Positions 1 to 9,112 are shown, counted from the stretch's first letter. The stretch is 59,412 nucleotides of DNA from Halanaerobium sp964649895 (GCA_964649895.1 CAZYRX010000009.1:1-59412); one strand, 5' to 3'. Notes: generated from the letters alone by a model not told the origin. Numbers and translations are program-made.

Positions 1-375
1 ATGTTTATTATAACATAAATATGTTCATAAGTATATAAACATACTCAAATAATACTAAAATGAGTATGTTTATGTTTTTGATGACTATATTAATAAAAAA
101 GTATGTCATATAACTCTCATATTTGCGAATAAAACTTCATGAAAACTGTAAATATTAAATCTTCACGAATGTTATTTCATCAAGATCTGTATTTATATCT
201 ATAATTTATCAAATGGATTAGTAATCTCAATCAAATTCTTATTACTCACATGAGTGTAAATCTCTTATTGATTTCCATATTCTTATATTTCTTCTTCTGG
301 CTTATTTTTCCTTTATTTTAATTTCAAGCTGCTTAAAGCTTAACATTGAGAGGATTAAAAACGATTTTGAGATTT
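1..375. other. Gene-free left edge
   Basis: I see no convincing gene in this AT-rich stretch, and stops are frequent in all frames. The one visible structure is an inverted repeat with 11-bp arms (AAACATACTCA at 37-47 and TGAGTATGTTT at 61-71). It could be a terminator or the remnant of a repeat. There is no clear terminator just after the flavodoxin-like gene that ends at 376. Confidence 0.5.
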
Positions 376-1089
376 CTAATCATCAAATTTCCTCCTCTGG
401 TAAGGCTTATCATTTATCTTTCTATATACACCATTTTGAAAGGCCTGAAATCTCCAGGATAAGTTGCCAACTAAAGTATAAAGCCACTTTTGAGACATCA
501 TTGGTTTAGAAGTTTTTTCAATAACTGAATCAGATATTCTTTGATTTTTTGCAAGTTCTTCAGCTGCCTGATTGAAGCCTTTTATTAAACTTTTTGTCAT
601 TCCTCCCATATCTGATAAAGATTTACCGCTTACTGCACCTCCCATTCCTATAGAAATTCCACCCAAATATTTTAAATTAGCTTCTCGAGCAAACTCTTCA
701 TATACTTTAAGAGCAATTTTGTTTTGTTCAGCTTCAGGAAAACCACAGTTAACTATTGCTGCAAAACTTTGTTTTTTAACTGAATCAATATTATCTATAT
801 TTACTTTTTTTCTATTTTCTGCAATTAAACTTAAAGCTTTAATTACCTTTGCAGGAAGTGTATCCACATAAAGTGGTGCAGCAAGAATAATCAAATTTGC
901 TTTTTCTATTTTTTCTAAAAATTGAACTCTTTTAGCTTTATTACTTATTTCAGAATGAAGATGAACTGTTTCACTTAAAATATCATGTTCTTCAATTTTA
1001 GAGATCAGATAACCACCCAGACTGGCTGAGGAACTATTTTTCCCTTTTGGACTTCCGATTAGTAAAATTGCTTTATTTATATTATTCAT
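376..1089 (-). CDS. Flavodoxin-fold NAD(P)H-dependent oxidoreductase
   Basis: This is a probable FMN-binding reductase of about 237 residues. The N-terminal segment AILLIGSPKGKNSSSASLGG is a typical flavodoxin-like phosphate-binding loop, followed by LIILAAPLYVDTLPAKVIKAL, the segment that packs around the flavin in this family (my reading, residues about 70-90). A GTG at 1098 is possible, but the ATG at 1089 has AGGTG six bases upstream and is the better start. It overlaps the end of the upstream flavoprotein gene by 8 nt, so the two are probably translationally coupled and may act together. The substrate is unknown. The C-terminal 40 residues are rich in aromatic and basic residues and could bind a membrane or partner. 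Confidence 0.75.
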   Translation of the reverse strand: MNNINKAILLIGSPKGKNSSSASLGGYLISKIEEHDILSETVHLHSEISNKAKRVQFLEKIEKANLIILAAPLYVDTLPAKVIKALSLIAENRKKVNIDNIDSVKKQSFAAIVNCGFPEAEQNKIALKVYEEFAREANLKYLGGISIGMGGAVSGKSLSDMGGMTKSLIKGFNQAAEELAKNQRISDSVIEKTSKPMMSQKWLYTLVGNLSWRFQAFQNGVYRKINDKPYQRRKFDD

Positions 1090-1666
1090 TACCTTCACCT
1101 ACTTTTTTAGAAAATGTTTCAACAGCATTTTTAAGCTCTTTATCATCAAAATTATCATCTAAAAGGAATACTTTTGACTTAAAATGAGGAGAATGAAAAT
1201 TGATACTATTTCTTTCTACAAGCTCTTTAAAGATTTGACTTTGGTTGTTATTTTCTTTATCAATTATCCCTATTCCCAGAATAGAAGGATATGTGCGATA
1301 ACGTTTTTTATGATGTATTTCTCCATTGATTTTTTTAAAATAAGGTGAGATAAGAGGAATCATCCTATCTAAAGCTTTTTTTAGCTGATAAGAATAACTG
1401 CCAAAAACAATTGGGGTCAAATATACTAAAATATCTGAATCAATAAGCTCTGCAGCAGCCTCTCTTCCGTAATCATCAATTATACAGACACCAGGAGTTT
1501 TAACCCAGCATTTAAAACATCCCAGACAATCTGCAATATCCTTTTCTTTTAATATTATCTCTTCAACTTCAAAATTGTTATCTACAAGCTCTTCTTTTAT
1601 GCTTTTTGAAATCTCATTTAAACAAAGCCCTTCCATTTCTTCACCATTTAATATTAATGCTTTCAT
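1082..1666 (-). CDS. Iron-sulfur flavoprotein-like FMN reductase
   Basis: The protein has 194 residues with a flavodoxin fold. It opens with a beta strand and loop (KALILNGEEMEG) and has the flavin-side segment LVYLTPIVFGSYSYQLKKALDR near residues 85-105. Between them is CLGCFKCWVKTPGVC (about 48-62), which has the spacing C-x2-C-x2-C-x7-C. That spacing fits the compact cysteine motif of the archaeal/clostridial iron-sulfur flavoproteins (Isf), so a [4Fe-4S] cluster next to FMN is possible. Many plain NADPH-dependent FMN reductases carry a similar motif, so the cluster is not certain. AAGGAG sits a proper distance before the ATG. It is the first gene of a two-gene unit with the reductase at 376-1089. 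Confidence 0.75.
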   Translation of the reverse strand: MKALILNGEEMEGLCLNEISKSIKEELVDNNFEVEEIILKEKDIADCLGCFKCWVKTPGVCIIDDYGREAAAELIDSDILVYLTPIVFGSYSYQLKKALDRMIPLISPYFKKINGEIHHKKRYRTYPSILGIGIIDKENNNQSQIFKELVERNSINFHSPHFKSKVFLLDDNFDDKELKNAVETFSKKVGEGNE

Positions 1667-1778
1667 GATTTTCTCCTTTTTAAAATGACTAATAATAATC
1701 TTAAATTATTAACTTTATTTTTTCCAGGCCAGCTTAATTTCTAGTTGATTTGATAATTTAGCCTCTGCAGGTCCAGTT

Positions 1779-2519
1779 TTAACTAAGTTTAACCCAGCTA
1801 ATTATCCTATCAAATTCGAAACCAAGTGAATAAAATAACTTTTTTGCCTTTAAATTATCCAGCTCAACATTTAAAAAAACATCCTTATTATTTTGTCTTT
1901 TATCTTTAATTAATTTTTGCATAATCAGTCCAGCATAACCTCGTTTTCTAAATTCATCTCTAACATGAATAAAACCAATTGCCCCATCATCGTGTGTTAA
2001 TCCCCAACCTGCAGGTTCTCCCTCAATAAAAATCCCTGCTGAAACATCTAACTCTATCCTTTCTTTTATGTAAGCCTTTGAAGTAAAGTCCTGATAATGA
2101 GAGTGATCAAAGATAAAATCTGCATCATCACTTTTTAATTCTTTTATTTCTATTTGTTCTCCGTTTTTATCAATTGTTTTCTTCAAACTAGAATTAATAT
2201 CTGTGTTATCAGCTAGAATTATTCTTTCTGTTTTCAGTTCCCATTCAATTTCTCTATCATTAGATATGATTGGAAGCATCCAATCTTCCAAAGAAGCAAA
2301 ATAACTAGTTTTATAATTTAATTTTTTTAAAAGTTCAATTAATTCTATTTTACTATTACTTGATATGTATGCCCATAAATGATCTGTAGCAGCCGTAATT
2401 AAAAGTGAATCTTGATATTTCAAACTGCTCTCTATACCATAATTTTCTATTACACCAATCATACTGATATTTTTAGCTCTATTTTTACCTAGTTGATTGA
2501 TAATTTCATTTTTATGCAT
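1779..2519 (-). CDS. GNAT family N-acetyltransferase
   Basis: This is an acetyl-CoA-dependent acetyltransferase of about 246 residues whose substrate cannot be told. The C-terminal half holds the FR47-like GNAT core: the strand GEPAGWGLTHDDGAIGFIHV, the acetyl-CoA loop FRKRGYAGLIMQKLI (R/Q-x-x-G-x-G/A type), and the final LNVELDNLKAKKLFYSLGF, which is the usual asparagine-x-x-A-x-x-x-Y/F motif. The N-terminal 120 residues are a second domain seen in larger GNAT proteins. An ATG at 2528 is also possible, but AAGGA lies 8 nt before the ATG at 2519. It appears to be monocistronic. Confidence 0.8.
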   Translation of the reverse strand: MHKNEIINQLGKNRAKNISMIGVIENYGIESSLKYQDSLLITAATDHLWAYISSNSKIELIELLKKLNYKTSYFASLEDWMLPIISNDREIEWELKTERIILADNTDINSSLKKTIDKNGEQIEIKELKSDDADFIFDHSHYQDFTSKAYIKERIELDVSAGIFIEGEPAGWGLTHDDGAIGFIHVRDEFRKRGYAGLIMQKLIKDKRQNNKDVFLNVELDNLKAKKLFYSLGFEFDRIISWVKLS

Positions 2520-2602
2520 CTTCATCATCCTTACTGAATTTTTATCTTCTCTATTATAATTTTACATAATTTGTGTAATAAAATCCAGTAGATTTCTCTA
2601 AA

Positions 2603-2635
2603 TAAAAAAGCAGACCAGTTTTTACACCGATCTGC
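2603..2635 (-). terminator. Terminator after clpB
   Basis: On the minus strand GCAGATCGG pairs fully (two G-U) with CTGGTCTGC across an 8-nt loop and is followed by TTTTTTATTT. It lies about 30 nt after the clpB stop. Confidence 0.8.
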
Positions 2636-2666
2636 ATTAATAGTTTGATATTTAAGTCTTGTATAT

Positions 2667-5249
2667 TTAAATATTAAATTTAAATTCTCCATCCATATAA
2701 TCGACTTCTATGGTATCTCCATCATTTATTTTATCTTCCAGGAGAAGCATTGCAAGCTCATCTTTGATTTGATTTTGAATTACTCTTCTTAAGGGCCTTG
2801 CACCAAAGGAAGGATCATAACCAAGTTCGATCAGCTCTTCTTTGGCTGCTTTTGTTAATTCTATTTCTATATTCTGTTCAGCAAGATTATCCTGCAGATA
2901 AGATATCTGAATATCAATGATATCATAGAGATTTTCTTTAGTTAAGGAATGGAATATGATTTTTTCATCAATTCTGTTTAAAAACTCCGGTCTGAATTGT
3001 TTATGCAGTGCCTGATCAATTTCATTTTTTATCTGATCATAGTCATCAAGGTCCTGAATATACTGTGAGCCAATATTTGAAGTCATTATTATAACAGTAT
3101 TTTTAAAGTCAACTTCTTTACCCTGACTGTCAGTTAAAACTCCATCATCAAGAATCTGCAGCAAAATATTAAATACATCAGGGTGTGCTTTTTCGATTTC
3201 ATCAAATAAGATTACAGAATAAGGATGTCTTCTCACCTTTTCGGTTAGCTGTCCACCTTCTTCAAAACCAACATAACCGGGAGGTGAACCAATCAATTTA
3301 GAAACCGCATGTCTTTCCATGTATTCTGACATATCGATTCTTATAAGTGTTTTTTCATCATCAAAAAGATAGGCTGCAAGAGTTTTGGCCAGCTCAGTTT
3401 TACCGACTCCAGTTGGGCCCATAAACAAGAATGAAGCTAATGGTCTATCTGCATCCTGAAGTCCTGTTCGTGAACGTCTAATTGCATTACTTACAGATTC
3501 AACAGCATTATCCTGACCAACAACTCTTTTTTCGAGTTCTTCTTCAAGATTGATCAGTTTTTCTTTTTCTTCTTCCATCAATTTCTGTAATGGTATGTCT
3601 GTCCAGAGAGAAACGATTTCTGCCACATCTTCTTCTGTTACTTCTTCTTTAACAAGATGGGTAGACTCATCTCTTTCAGCTTCGACTTTCTCACTTAATT
3701 CAGAAAGCTCTTTACGGAGATCATGCAGATCACCATATCTTAATTTGGCTGCTTCTTCATAATTTGCTTCTCTTTCTGCAGCCTGTGCTTTTATTTCAGC
3801 CTGATCAATTTTTTCTTTAAGTGCCTGTATTTTTGCCAGCTGATCTTTTTCATTTTTCCATTTCAACTGCAGAGGGTCTCTTTTATCTTTAAGTTCCTGC
3901 AGCCTCTCTTCGATTTCTTTTAGCCTCTCTTTAGCTTCTTCATTATCCTCTTTTTTAAGTGCTTCTTTTTCTATTTCCAGTCTTCTCACTTTGCGGTCCA
4001 GTTCATCTATTTCTAAAGGCATAGAATCAATTTCTATTCTGATTTTTGAAGCTGCCTCGTCAATCAAATCGATCGCTTTATCTGGCAGAAATCTTTCGGT
4101 TAAATAACGGTCAGAAAGTTTTGCTGCTGATACTAAGGCATTATCAGTAATTTTAATTCCATGGTGGATTTCATATTTTTCTTTTAAACCTCTTAGTATT
4201 GAAATTGTATCTTCAATATCAGGTTCTGATACCTGTACCGGCTGAAATCTTCTCTCAAGTGCTGCATCTTTTTCTATATGCTTTTTATATTCAGTTAGAG
4301 TTGTTGCACCAACACAGTGAAGTTCACCTCTTGCTAAGGCTGGTTTTAAGAGGTTTGCTGCATCCATAGAGCCTTCTGTAGCTCCTGCACCAACAAGTGT
4401 GTGCATTTCATCAATAAATAGTATTATCTGCCCTTCAGCTTTTTTAATTTCTTTTAGAACAGATTTAAGTCTTTCTTCAAATTCACCTCTAAATTTTGTT
4501 CCTGCAACTAATGAGCCCATATCAAGAGAAATAACCTTTTTGTTTTTTAAACTTTCTGGAATATCTCCATTTATAATTCTCTGGGCCAGCCCTTCTACGA
4601 TAGCAGTTTTACCAACACCTGGCTCTCCAATCAAAACTGGATTGTTTTTTCTTCTTCTCGAAAGAACCTGCATTACTCTTCTAATTAAATTATCTCTTCC
4701 TATAACAGGGTCTAATTTACCATTTTCAGCTAATTCTGTAATATCTATTGTATATTTTTCAAGTACATTAAAAGATTCTTCACCCTGTTGAGAGTCTATT
4801 TTGCTTCCACCTCTCATCTCCTGGATAACCTTTTTGATATCATTATAATTTACTCCATTATCATAAAGCATTTTACCAATATCGGTTTTGCGTTTAATCA
4901 AAAAAGCCAGCAGAAAATGTTCTGTAGATATATATTGGTCATTTAAAGAATCTGCTTGTTTATCAGCTTCTCTCATTATTTCATTTAATTTATATGACAT
5001 ATATGCCTGCCCACTCTGTTCTGAATATACTTGTGGAAGTTTTTGCAGCAGATTATTTGTTTCTTCTTTAAGCTTATTTAAATCAACTCCTGCTTTTTTT
5101 AGCAGAGGAATTACAATCCCATCATCCTGATTTAATAATGCTTTAAAAAGATGTGCTGGGAAAATTTCCTGGTGCTGAAAATCCTTAGCTATATTTTGCG
5201 CCTCAACCAAACTCTGCTGAGCTTTTCTCGTGAACTTTTCCATATCCAT
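2667..5249 (-). CDS. clpB: ATP-dependent disaggregase ClpB
   Basis: This is a full-length (860 aa) Hsp100 chaperone that, with DnaK, pulls proteins out of aggregates in the cytosol. The order is standard: two Clp N repeats (1-150); AAA+ module 1 with Walker A GEPGVGKT (about 208) and Walker B ILFIDEMHTL; a long coiled-coil middle domain (about 400-530, rich in Glu/Lys, with LWTDIPLQKL after it); AAA+ module 2 with GPTGVGKT (about 607) and VILFDEIEKAHPDVFN; and a C-terminal D2-small domain with FGARPLRRVIQ. There is no IGL/IGF ClpP-binding loop and the coiled coil is long, which separates ClpB from ClpC and ClpA. The start follows AGGAGGT. A CtsR-type operator overlaps its promoter. Confidence 0.97.
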   Translation of the reverse strand: MDMEKFTRKAQQSLVEAQNIAKDFQHQEIFPAHLFKALLNQDDGIVIPLLKKAGVDLNKLKEETNNLLQKLPQVYSEQSGQAYMSYKLNEIMREADKQADSLNDQYISTEHFLLAFLIKRKTDIGKMLYDNGVNYNDIKKVIQEMRGGSKIDSQQGEESFNVLEKYTIDITELAENGKLDPVIGRDNLIRRVMQVLSRRRKNNPVLIGEPGVGKTAIVEGLAQRIINGDIPESLKNKKVISLDMGSLVAGTKFRGEFEERLKSVLKEIKKAEGQIILFIDEMHTLVGAGATEGSMDAANLLKPALARGELHCVGATTLTEYKKHIEKDAALERRFQPVQVSEPDIEDTISILRGLKEKYEIHHGIKITDNALVSAAKLSDRYLTERFLPDKAIDLIDEAASKIRIEIDSMPLEIDELDRKVRRLEIEKEALKKEDNEEAKERLKEIEERLQELKDKRDPLQLKWKNEKDQLAKIQALKEKIDQAEIKAQAAEREANYEEAAKLRYGDLHDLRKELSELSEKVEAERDESTHLVKEEVTEEDVAEIVSLWTDIPLQKLMEEEKEKLINLEEELEKRVVGQDNAVESVSNAIRRSRTGLQDADRPLASFLFMGPTGVGKTELAKTLAAYLFDDEKTLIRIDMSEYMERHAVSKLIGSPPGYVGFEEGGQLTEKVRRHPYSVILFDEIEKAHPDVFNILLQILDDGVLTDSQGKEVDFKNTVIIMTSNIGSQYIQDLDDYDQIKNEIDQALHKQFRPEFLNRIDEKIIFHSLTKENLYDIIDIQISYLQDNLAEQNIEIELTKAAKEELIELGYDPSFGARPLRRVIQNQIKDELAMLLLEDKINDGDTIEVDYMDGEFKFNI

Positions 5250-5300
5250 AATATATTACCTCCTAAACAATTTATATTATTATAATTTTTTCCTACTATA

Positions 5301-5330
5301 ATTATATTACAAAGGTCAGAGAAGGTCAAG
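5301..5330 (-). promoter_or_regulatory. clpB promoter with CtsR-type operator
   Basis: On the minus strand the -35 TTGACC (5324-5329) and -10 TATAAT (5301-5306) are 17 bp apart, giving a near-perfect sigma-A promoter. On the plus strand GGTCAGA-GAA-GGTCAAG (5314-5330) is the tandem heptad of a CtsR box (consensus RGTCAAA-NAN-RGTCAAA) and covers the -35 and the spacer. Bound CtsR would block RNA polymerase. No CIRCE inverted repeat was seen. Confidence 0.8.
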
Positions 5331-5408
5331 TATGATAAAAGAGGAATTTTGTTTTTTTAATAGAAATATAATAGTAGAGCAGCAGTTCTTAAACTCAAAG
5401 AGAAAGGA

Positions 5409-6347
5409 ATGATTAAAATTTCTCAATTAAACTTTTTAGCAGCAATAAATAAGTTTAAAAAATACCTAGATGTAGAAAGAGGCTACTCTAAATTAACAAT
5501 AAAACAGTATGAGAATGATGTACTGCAGTTATATAGATATTTAAAGGAAGAACTGAATTTTAGCGATGAATTTAGTCCGACTGAAGTAGATAGGTTAGAT
5601 ATTTCGGAGTTTTTGGCTGATGCTGTTATTGTCAATGACAATAAGGCAATAACAAGAAATAGAAAGCTTTTTGCAGTCCGCTCTTTTTATAAATATCTTT
5701 TACATTATGGTATAGTAGACAGCAATCCTGCAGAAGCGATCGACAGCAGTAAAACTGATAATAAATTAGAACCAATTTATTTAAAACTAAAAGAAGCCAA
5801 AAAATTTATTGATGCAGTTAAAGAACATGGTGGAATAAATGAACTTAGAGATTTAGCAATTACTAAACTTTTTTTATATGCTGGTTTAAGAATATCAGAA
5901 CTAGTTAATCTCGATTTTGATAATATAGACTTTGAAGATGGATCAATAAAGTTTTATGGAAAGGGAAATAAAGAAAGGTATGTACCTTTACATGAAGATG
6001 TTGTAATATCTCTCCGTAAATACCTAAGAGAAAGAAATTCGATAAAAATCAAAACTGCTGATGCAAGACATGCGGTATTTTTATCCCGTCACGGCCGCAG
6101 AATAAATCCAAGAACCATTCAGTTATTTGTTAAAAAATATGCAAAAGCAGCCGGTTTAAGCAGAGCTGACAAGATAACTCCTCATAAGCTGCGGCATACA
6201 TTTGCAAGTATGCTCTACAGACAGACAAAAGATATTAAAGTCCTGCAGGACCTGCTCGGACATGAAGATATTTCTACAACTCAGATTTATACTCATGTAG
6301 ATACGGAAGAAAAGAAAAGTGCAATAAATGAAATGCCAGATATGTAG
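5409..6347 (+). CDS. Tyrosine recombinase, XerC/XerD type
   Basis: The 312-residue protein cuts and rejoins DNA through a 3'-phosphotyrosine. It has a SAM-like N-terminal core-binding domain (about 10-105) and a catalytic domain (about 120-312) with every expected residue: R161 (AGLRISEL), K185 (GKGNKER), H259 and R262 (HKLRHTFAS), H285 (LLGHEDI) and Y294 (IYTHV). Its length fits chromosome dimer-resolving Xer proteins. It has no adjacent attachment site or phage gene, so a housekeeping role in dimer resolution is more likely than an integrase role. C versus D cannot be decided from one protein. It diverges from clpB and ends at a strong hairpin. Confidence 0.88.
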   Translation: MIKISQLNFLAAINKFKKYLDVERGYSKLTIKQYENDVLQLYRYLKEELNFSDEFSPTEVDRLDISEFLADAVIVNDNKAITRNRKLFAVRSFYKYLLHYGIVDSNPAEAIDSSKTDNKLEPIYLKLKEAKKFIDAVKEHGGINELRDLAITKLFLYAGLRISELVNLDFDNIDFEDGSIKFYGKGNKERYVPLHEDVVISLRKYLRERNSIKIKTADARHAVFLSRHGRRINPRTIQLFVKKYAKAAGLSRADKITPHKLRHTFASMLYRQTKDIKVLQDLLGHEDISTTQIYTHVDTEEKKSAINEMPDM

Positions 6348-6402
6348 AGATTATAATTAAGTTTAATTATTAAGATTTAAAAGAATTACTGTTAAGAAAT
6401 TT

Positions 6403-6439
6403 AAAGAGCATTCATACTTATATAAGTTGAATGCTCTTT
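6403..6439. terminator. Hairpin between xer and the lysine operon end
   Basis: AAAGAGCATTCA (6403-6414) pairs with TGAATGCTCTTT (6428-6439), and an inner ACTTA/TAAGT stem extends the hairpin. It is followed on the plus strand by CTTTAT. It probably ends the recombinase transcript and may also stop the convergent lysine operon. Confidence 0.75.
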
Positions 6440-6476
6440 CTTTATGCATGTATTGATTTTTAATTGAATATTGAAT

Positions 6477-7595
6477 TTAAATTAACTCTTTAAGCTTTAC
6501 AATGATTGCATCAATTTCTTCTTTAGTAATATTAAGGGCGGGTAAGAATCTAATCGTTTTTCCTTTTAATACATTTAATAAAATACCATTTTCAGCTGCT
6601 TTATCCCGGAGATTTGCTATTTCATTTTTTAGTTCAATGCCAAGCATTAAACCAATTCCTCTAACCTCTTTTATATTTTCAGATTCAATCATTTTCAATT
6701 CTTCTAAAAAGTAATTACCTCTTTCGGTAATTGAATCCTCCATTTTTTCTAATTTTCTAAGTACTACTTTAGCTGCTCTCAATGCAAGTGGATTTGGTGC
6801 AAATGTAGAACCATGATCACCAGGCTCAAGAACTTCTGTCATTTCTCCTGCCATAATGACTGCACCAAGCGGCAGACCACCACCTAAAGCTTTTGCGGCT
6901 GTAGTTATATCTGCATCAATGTCAAAATGTTCATAAGAATATCTTTTTCCCGTTCTATATAAACCTGCCTGTACTTCATCAACAGCCATAATCCAATTAT
7001 TAGTTTTACATAAACTTTTAAGTTTATCTACAAAATCTTTATCAGCAGGCTGAACTCCTCCAGAACCCTGTAGTGGTTCAAACATAACTGCTTTAATATC
7101 TGGATTTTCTGCAGCAGTTCTTTCTAAATCTTCAATATTATTAAATTCAGCCTCTACCATGCCTGGTAACAAAGGTTTAAACTGATCTCTAATTCCCGGA
7201 AAACCATTAACAGAGAGTGCACCCAGGCTTCTTCCGTGAAAAGAATTACTGAAGAATAATATTTTGGCATCTCCAATTTTCTTTTTAATAATCTTAAGTG
7301 CCAGCTCCGTCGCCTCAGTGCCTGAATTAACAAAAAAAGCTTTTTCTCCTTCTGTTGTTATTAATTCTGCAACATCTTCTGTGTCTTCATCTAAAAAGAA
7401 ATTAGAAGTATGTGCATAACGGTCAAGTTTAGATTTGATTTCTTCGGTTACCTCCGGATGACTGTGGCCCAGAGCAAGAACTCCTATACCTGCAAAGGTA
7501 TCAATATATTTATTACCCTCTTTATCATATATATAGACTCCATGAGCATGGTCAATTGATAAATCATAATTATTATATATATTTAAATAACGCAT
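6477..7595 (-). CDS. Class III aminotransferase of the lysine operon
   Basis: This is a PLP enzyme of the ArgD (acetylornithine aminotransferase) family, 372 aa. It has the NSGTEATE phosphate-binding segment near 90, FHGRSLGALS, the glutamate motif MFEPLQGSGGVQP, the aspartate AVDEVQAGLYRTG that binds the pyridine nitrogen, and TTAAKALGGGLPLGAV with the Schiff-base lysine (about 232). ArgD-type enzymes act on acetylornithine, and some also act on succinyl-diaminopimelate. As the last gene of the lysA-dapA-dapB-dapH operon, its likely job here is transamination of N-acetyl-2-amino-6-oxopimelate. The acetylase pathway more often uses a class I enzyme (PatA/DapX). It lies 40 nt after dapH. A dual arginine/lysine role is possible. 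Confidence 0.82.
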   Translation of the reverse strand: MRYLNIYNNYDLSIDHAHGVYIYDKEGNKYIDTFAGIGVLALGHSHPEVTEEIKSKLDRYAHTSNFFLDEDTEDVAELITTEGEKAFFVNSGTEATELALKIIKKKIGDAKILFFSNSFHGRSLGALSVNGFPGIRDQFKPLLPGMVEAEFNNIEDLERTAAENPDIKAVMFEPLQGSGGVQPADKDFVDKLKSLCKTNNWIMAVDEVQAGLYRTGKRYSYEHFDIDADITTAAKALGGGLPLGAVIMAGEMTEVLEPGDHGSTFAPNPLALRAAKVVLRKLEKMEDSITERGNYFLEELKMIESENIKEVRGIGLMLGIELKNEIANLRDKAAENGILLNVLKGKTIRFLPALNITKEEIDAIIVKLKELI

Positions 7596-7635
7596 TTTAC
7601 AACATCCTTTTTTCTAAAATTATAGTAATAAAAAA

Positions 7636-8334
7636 TTAAAGCTTCCGCAAACTCGCAACTACTTCAGTTTTCTGTTTTGTCTTATCATCAACATCTTTTA
7701 TTTTTTTAGCAGGAGCTCCAGCATAAACACTACCTGCTGGTACATCATCAATTACTATTGACCCTGCTGCAATAACTGCACCTCTTCCGATTTTTACTCC
7801 CTCTAGGACTACAGCATTAGCTCCAATTAGAACATCATCTTCTACTATAACTGGATCAGCACTTGGTGGTTCAATAACTCCAGCCAGAACAGTTCCTGCA
7901 CCGATGTGACAGTTATTTCCAACTGTGGCTCTTCCACCTAGGACGGTATTCATATCAATCATTGTATTCTCACCAATTTTTGCCCCGATATTGATAACTG
8001 CTCCCATCATAATTACACATCCATCACCAATATCTACCTGGTCTCTGATATATACACCTGGCTCAATGCGTGCATTATATTTGCTGTAATCAGCTAAGGG
8101 AATTGCAGAATTTTTACGGTCCATTTCTATTCTCTCTTTGCTTAATTTATCGCCAAGTTTATTTTTTATAGCTTCTACTTCCTTATAGTCACAAAAAACT
8201 ACACCAGATGTGTCATCTCCAAAATAATCATAATCACTTAAATCTTCTTTGAGCTCATTTCCCTGAATATAAAATTTAACAGGTGTTTTCTTTTCTGAAT
8301 TAGAAATATAATCGATTAAGTCATATGAATTCAT
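7636..8334 (-). CDS. dapH: Tetrahydrodipicolinate N-acetyltransferase
   Basis: The enzyme transfers acetyl from acetyl-CoA to tetrahydrodipicolinate, which commits the lysine/DAP pathway to acetylated intermediates. The 232-residue length matches DapH. An N-terminal helical domain (1-75) ends in SAIPLADYSKYNARIEPGVYIRD, and a left-handed beta-helix of hexapeptide repeats follows (IGDGCVIMMGAVINIGAKIGEN.., GNNCHIGAGTVLAGV, IGANAVVLEGVKIGRGAVIAAGSIV). The segment IEPPSADPVIVEDDV and the closing AGAPAKKIKDVD are typical of the family. GGAG precedes the ATG. It is the fourth gene of the riboswitch-controlled operon, separated from dapB by 130 nt that contain an inverted repeat. Confidence 0.93.
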   Translation of the reverse strand: MNSYDLIDYISNSEKKTPVKFYIQGNELKEDLSDYDYFGDDTSGVVFCDYKEVEAIKNKLGDKLSKERIEMDRKNSAIPLADYSKYNARIEPGVYIRDQVDIGDGCVIMMGAVINIGAKIGENTMIDMNTVLGGRATVGNNCHIGAGTVLAGVIEPPSADPVIVEDDVLIGANAVVLEGVKIGRGAVIAAGSIVIDDVPAGSVYAGAPAKKIKDVDDKTKQKTEVVASLRKL

Positions 8335-8395
8335 CTAAATCACTCCATTTATGTTTTTTAGTATCGATTCTAATTATCAATATGTTATCATAAAA

Positions 8396-8447
8396 GATCC
8401 AGGCTTAAAAGCAATAAGTTTTAAAATTATTGGAGTCAACCTGGATC
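8396..8447 (-). repeat. Inverted repeat in the dapB-dapH gap
   Basis: GATCCAGG (8396-8403) and CCTGGATC (8440-8447) can pair around a 36-nt spacer in the operon mRNA, and TTTTAT follows on the minus strand. It could be a partial terminator or a processing site that lowers expression of dapH and the aminotransferase. This is inferred from the pairing only. Confidence 0.45.
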
Positions 8448-8464
8448 ATAAAGACTTTAATATT

Positions 8465-9112
8465 TTATTTGTTTAAAATATCCTTAAATGAATATAATCC
8501 TGCATCGAGATCAAGAATTTTTTCAGCGCTTATTAAAACTCCTCTGCTGAAAGCCTCTCGAGAATAGGCTCTATGTTTTAAAGTAAGTACTTCTCCAGTA
8601 CTTGCAAAATCAATTTCGTGTTCACCAAATTCTGAACCAAGTCTTTTTGAATGCATCTCTAAGTCTCGATCAATTAAATCCCCAAGCATAATTGCTGTAC
8701 CTGAAGGCTTATCTTTTTTAAAGCGGTGGTGGGTTTCAGAAATCTCAATATCCCAGTCTTCATCTACATATTGCTTAACCTTTTCTACTAATTCACTCAA
8801 AATATTGATTCCAATCGAAAAGTTAAAGCTCTGAATCACCGGAAGATCTTCAGCTGCTTCTTTTAGCATTTCAAAATCAGAAACTGTTAGACCTGTTGTG
8901 CCTATAATTAATGGTACTTCTTGTTCTTTAACTATTTTTATTGTTTCAGGAAAAACTTCTCTTAAAGAAAAGTCTATCAGAAGTTCAGGTGTTTCAATGA
9001 TTTCTACACCATCTTCGTCTTTTTTATAGACAAGTTCATGACCTGATTCTGAAAAGAGCCGTTTAATTTCCTGACCCATTCTACCAGAATAGCCTATAAT
9101 TCCATATTTCAT
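8465..9112 (-). CDS. dapB: 4-hydroxy-tetrahydrodipicolinate reductase
   Basis: The enzyme reduces the DapA product to tetrahydrodipicolinate with NAD(P)H. It has an N-terminal Rossmann loop (IGYSGRMGQEI, 6-16) and the family signature ISETHHRFKKDKPSGTA (about 131-147), which holds the catalytic histidine pair and lysine. At 215 residues it is the short form seen in Thermotoga-like species; many bacterial DapBs have 250-270, the loss falling in the nucleotide domain. GAGGAGG lies before the ATG. The ATG overlaps the dapA stop (ATGA), so translation is coupled. Confidence 0.92.
   Translation of the reverse strand: MKYGIIGYSGRMGQEIKRLFSESGHELVYKKDEDGVEIIETPELLIDFSLREVFPETIKIVKEQEVPLIIGTTGLTVSDFEMLKEAAEDLPVIQSFNFSIGINILSELVEKVKQYVDEDWDIEISETHHRFKKDKPSGTAIMLGDLIDRDLEMHSKRLGSEFGEHEIDFASTGEVLTLKHRAYSREAFSRGVLISAEKILDLDAGLYSFKDILNK

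Noticed and set aside
2520..2602. Extra terminator or small RNA between the GNAT gene and clpB
   Set aside because: Apart from the clpB terminator at 2603-2635 I saw only AT-rich sequence without a stable hairpin.
3550..5130. Open frames on the plus strand inside clpB
   Set aside because: They are antisense frames of a conserved gene, rich in serine and leucine, without ribosome sites; the same applies to other antisense frames in the window.
5409..6347. Phage or integron integrase
   Set aside because: It has the length and motifs of housekeeping Xer proteins, and no attachment site, cassette or phage gene is nearby.
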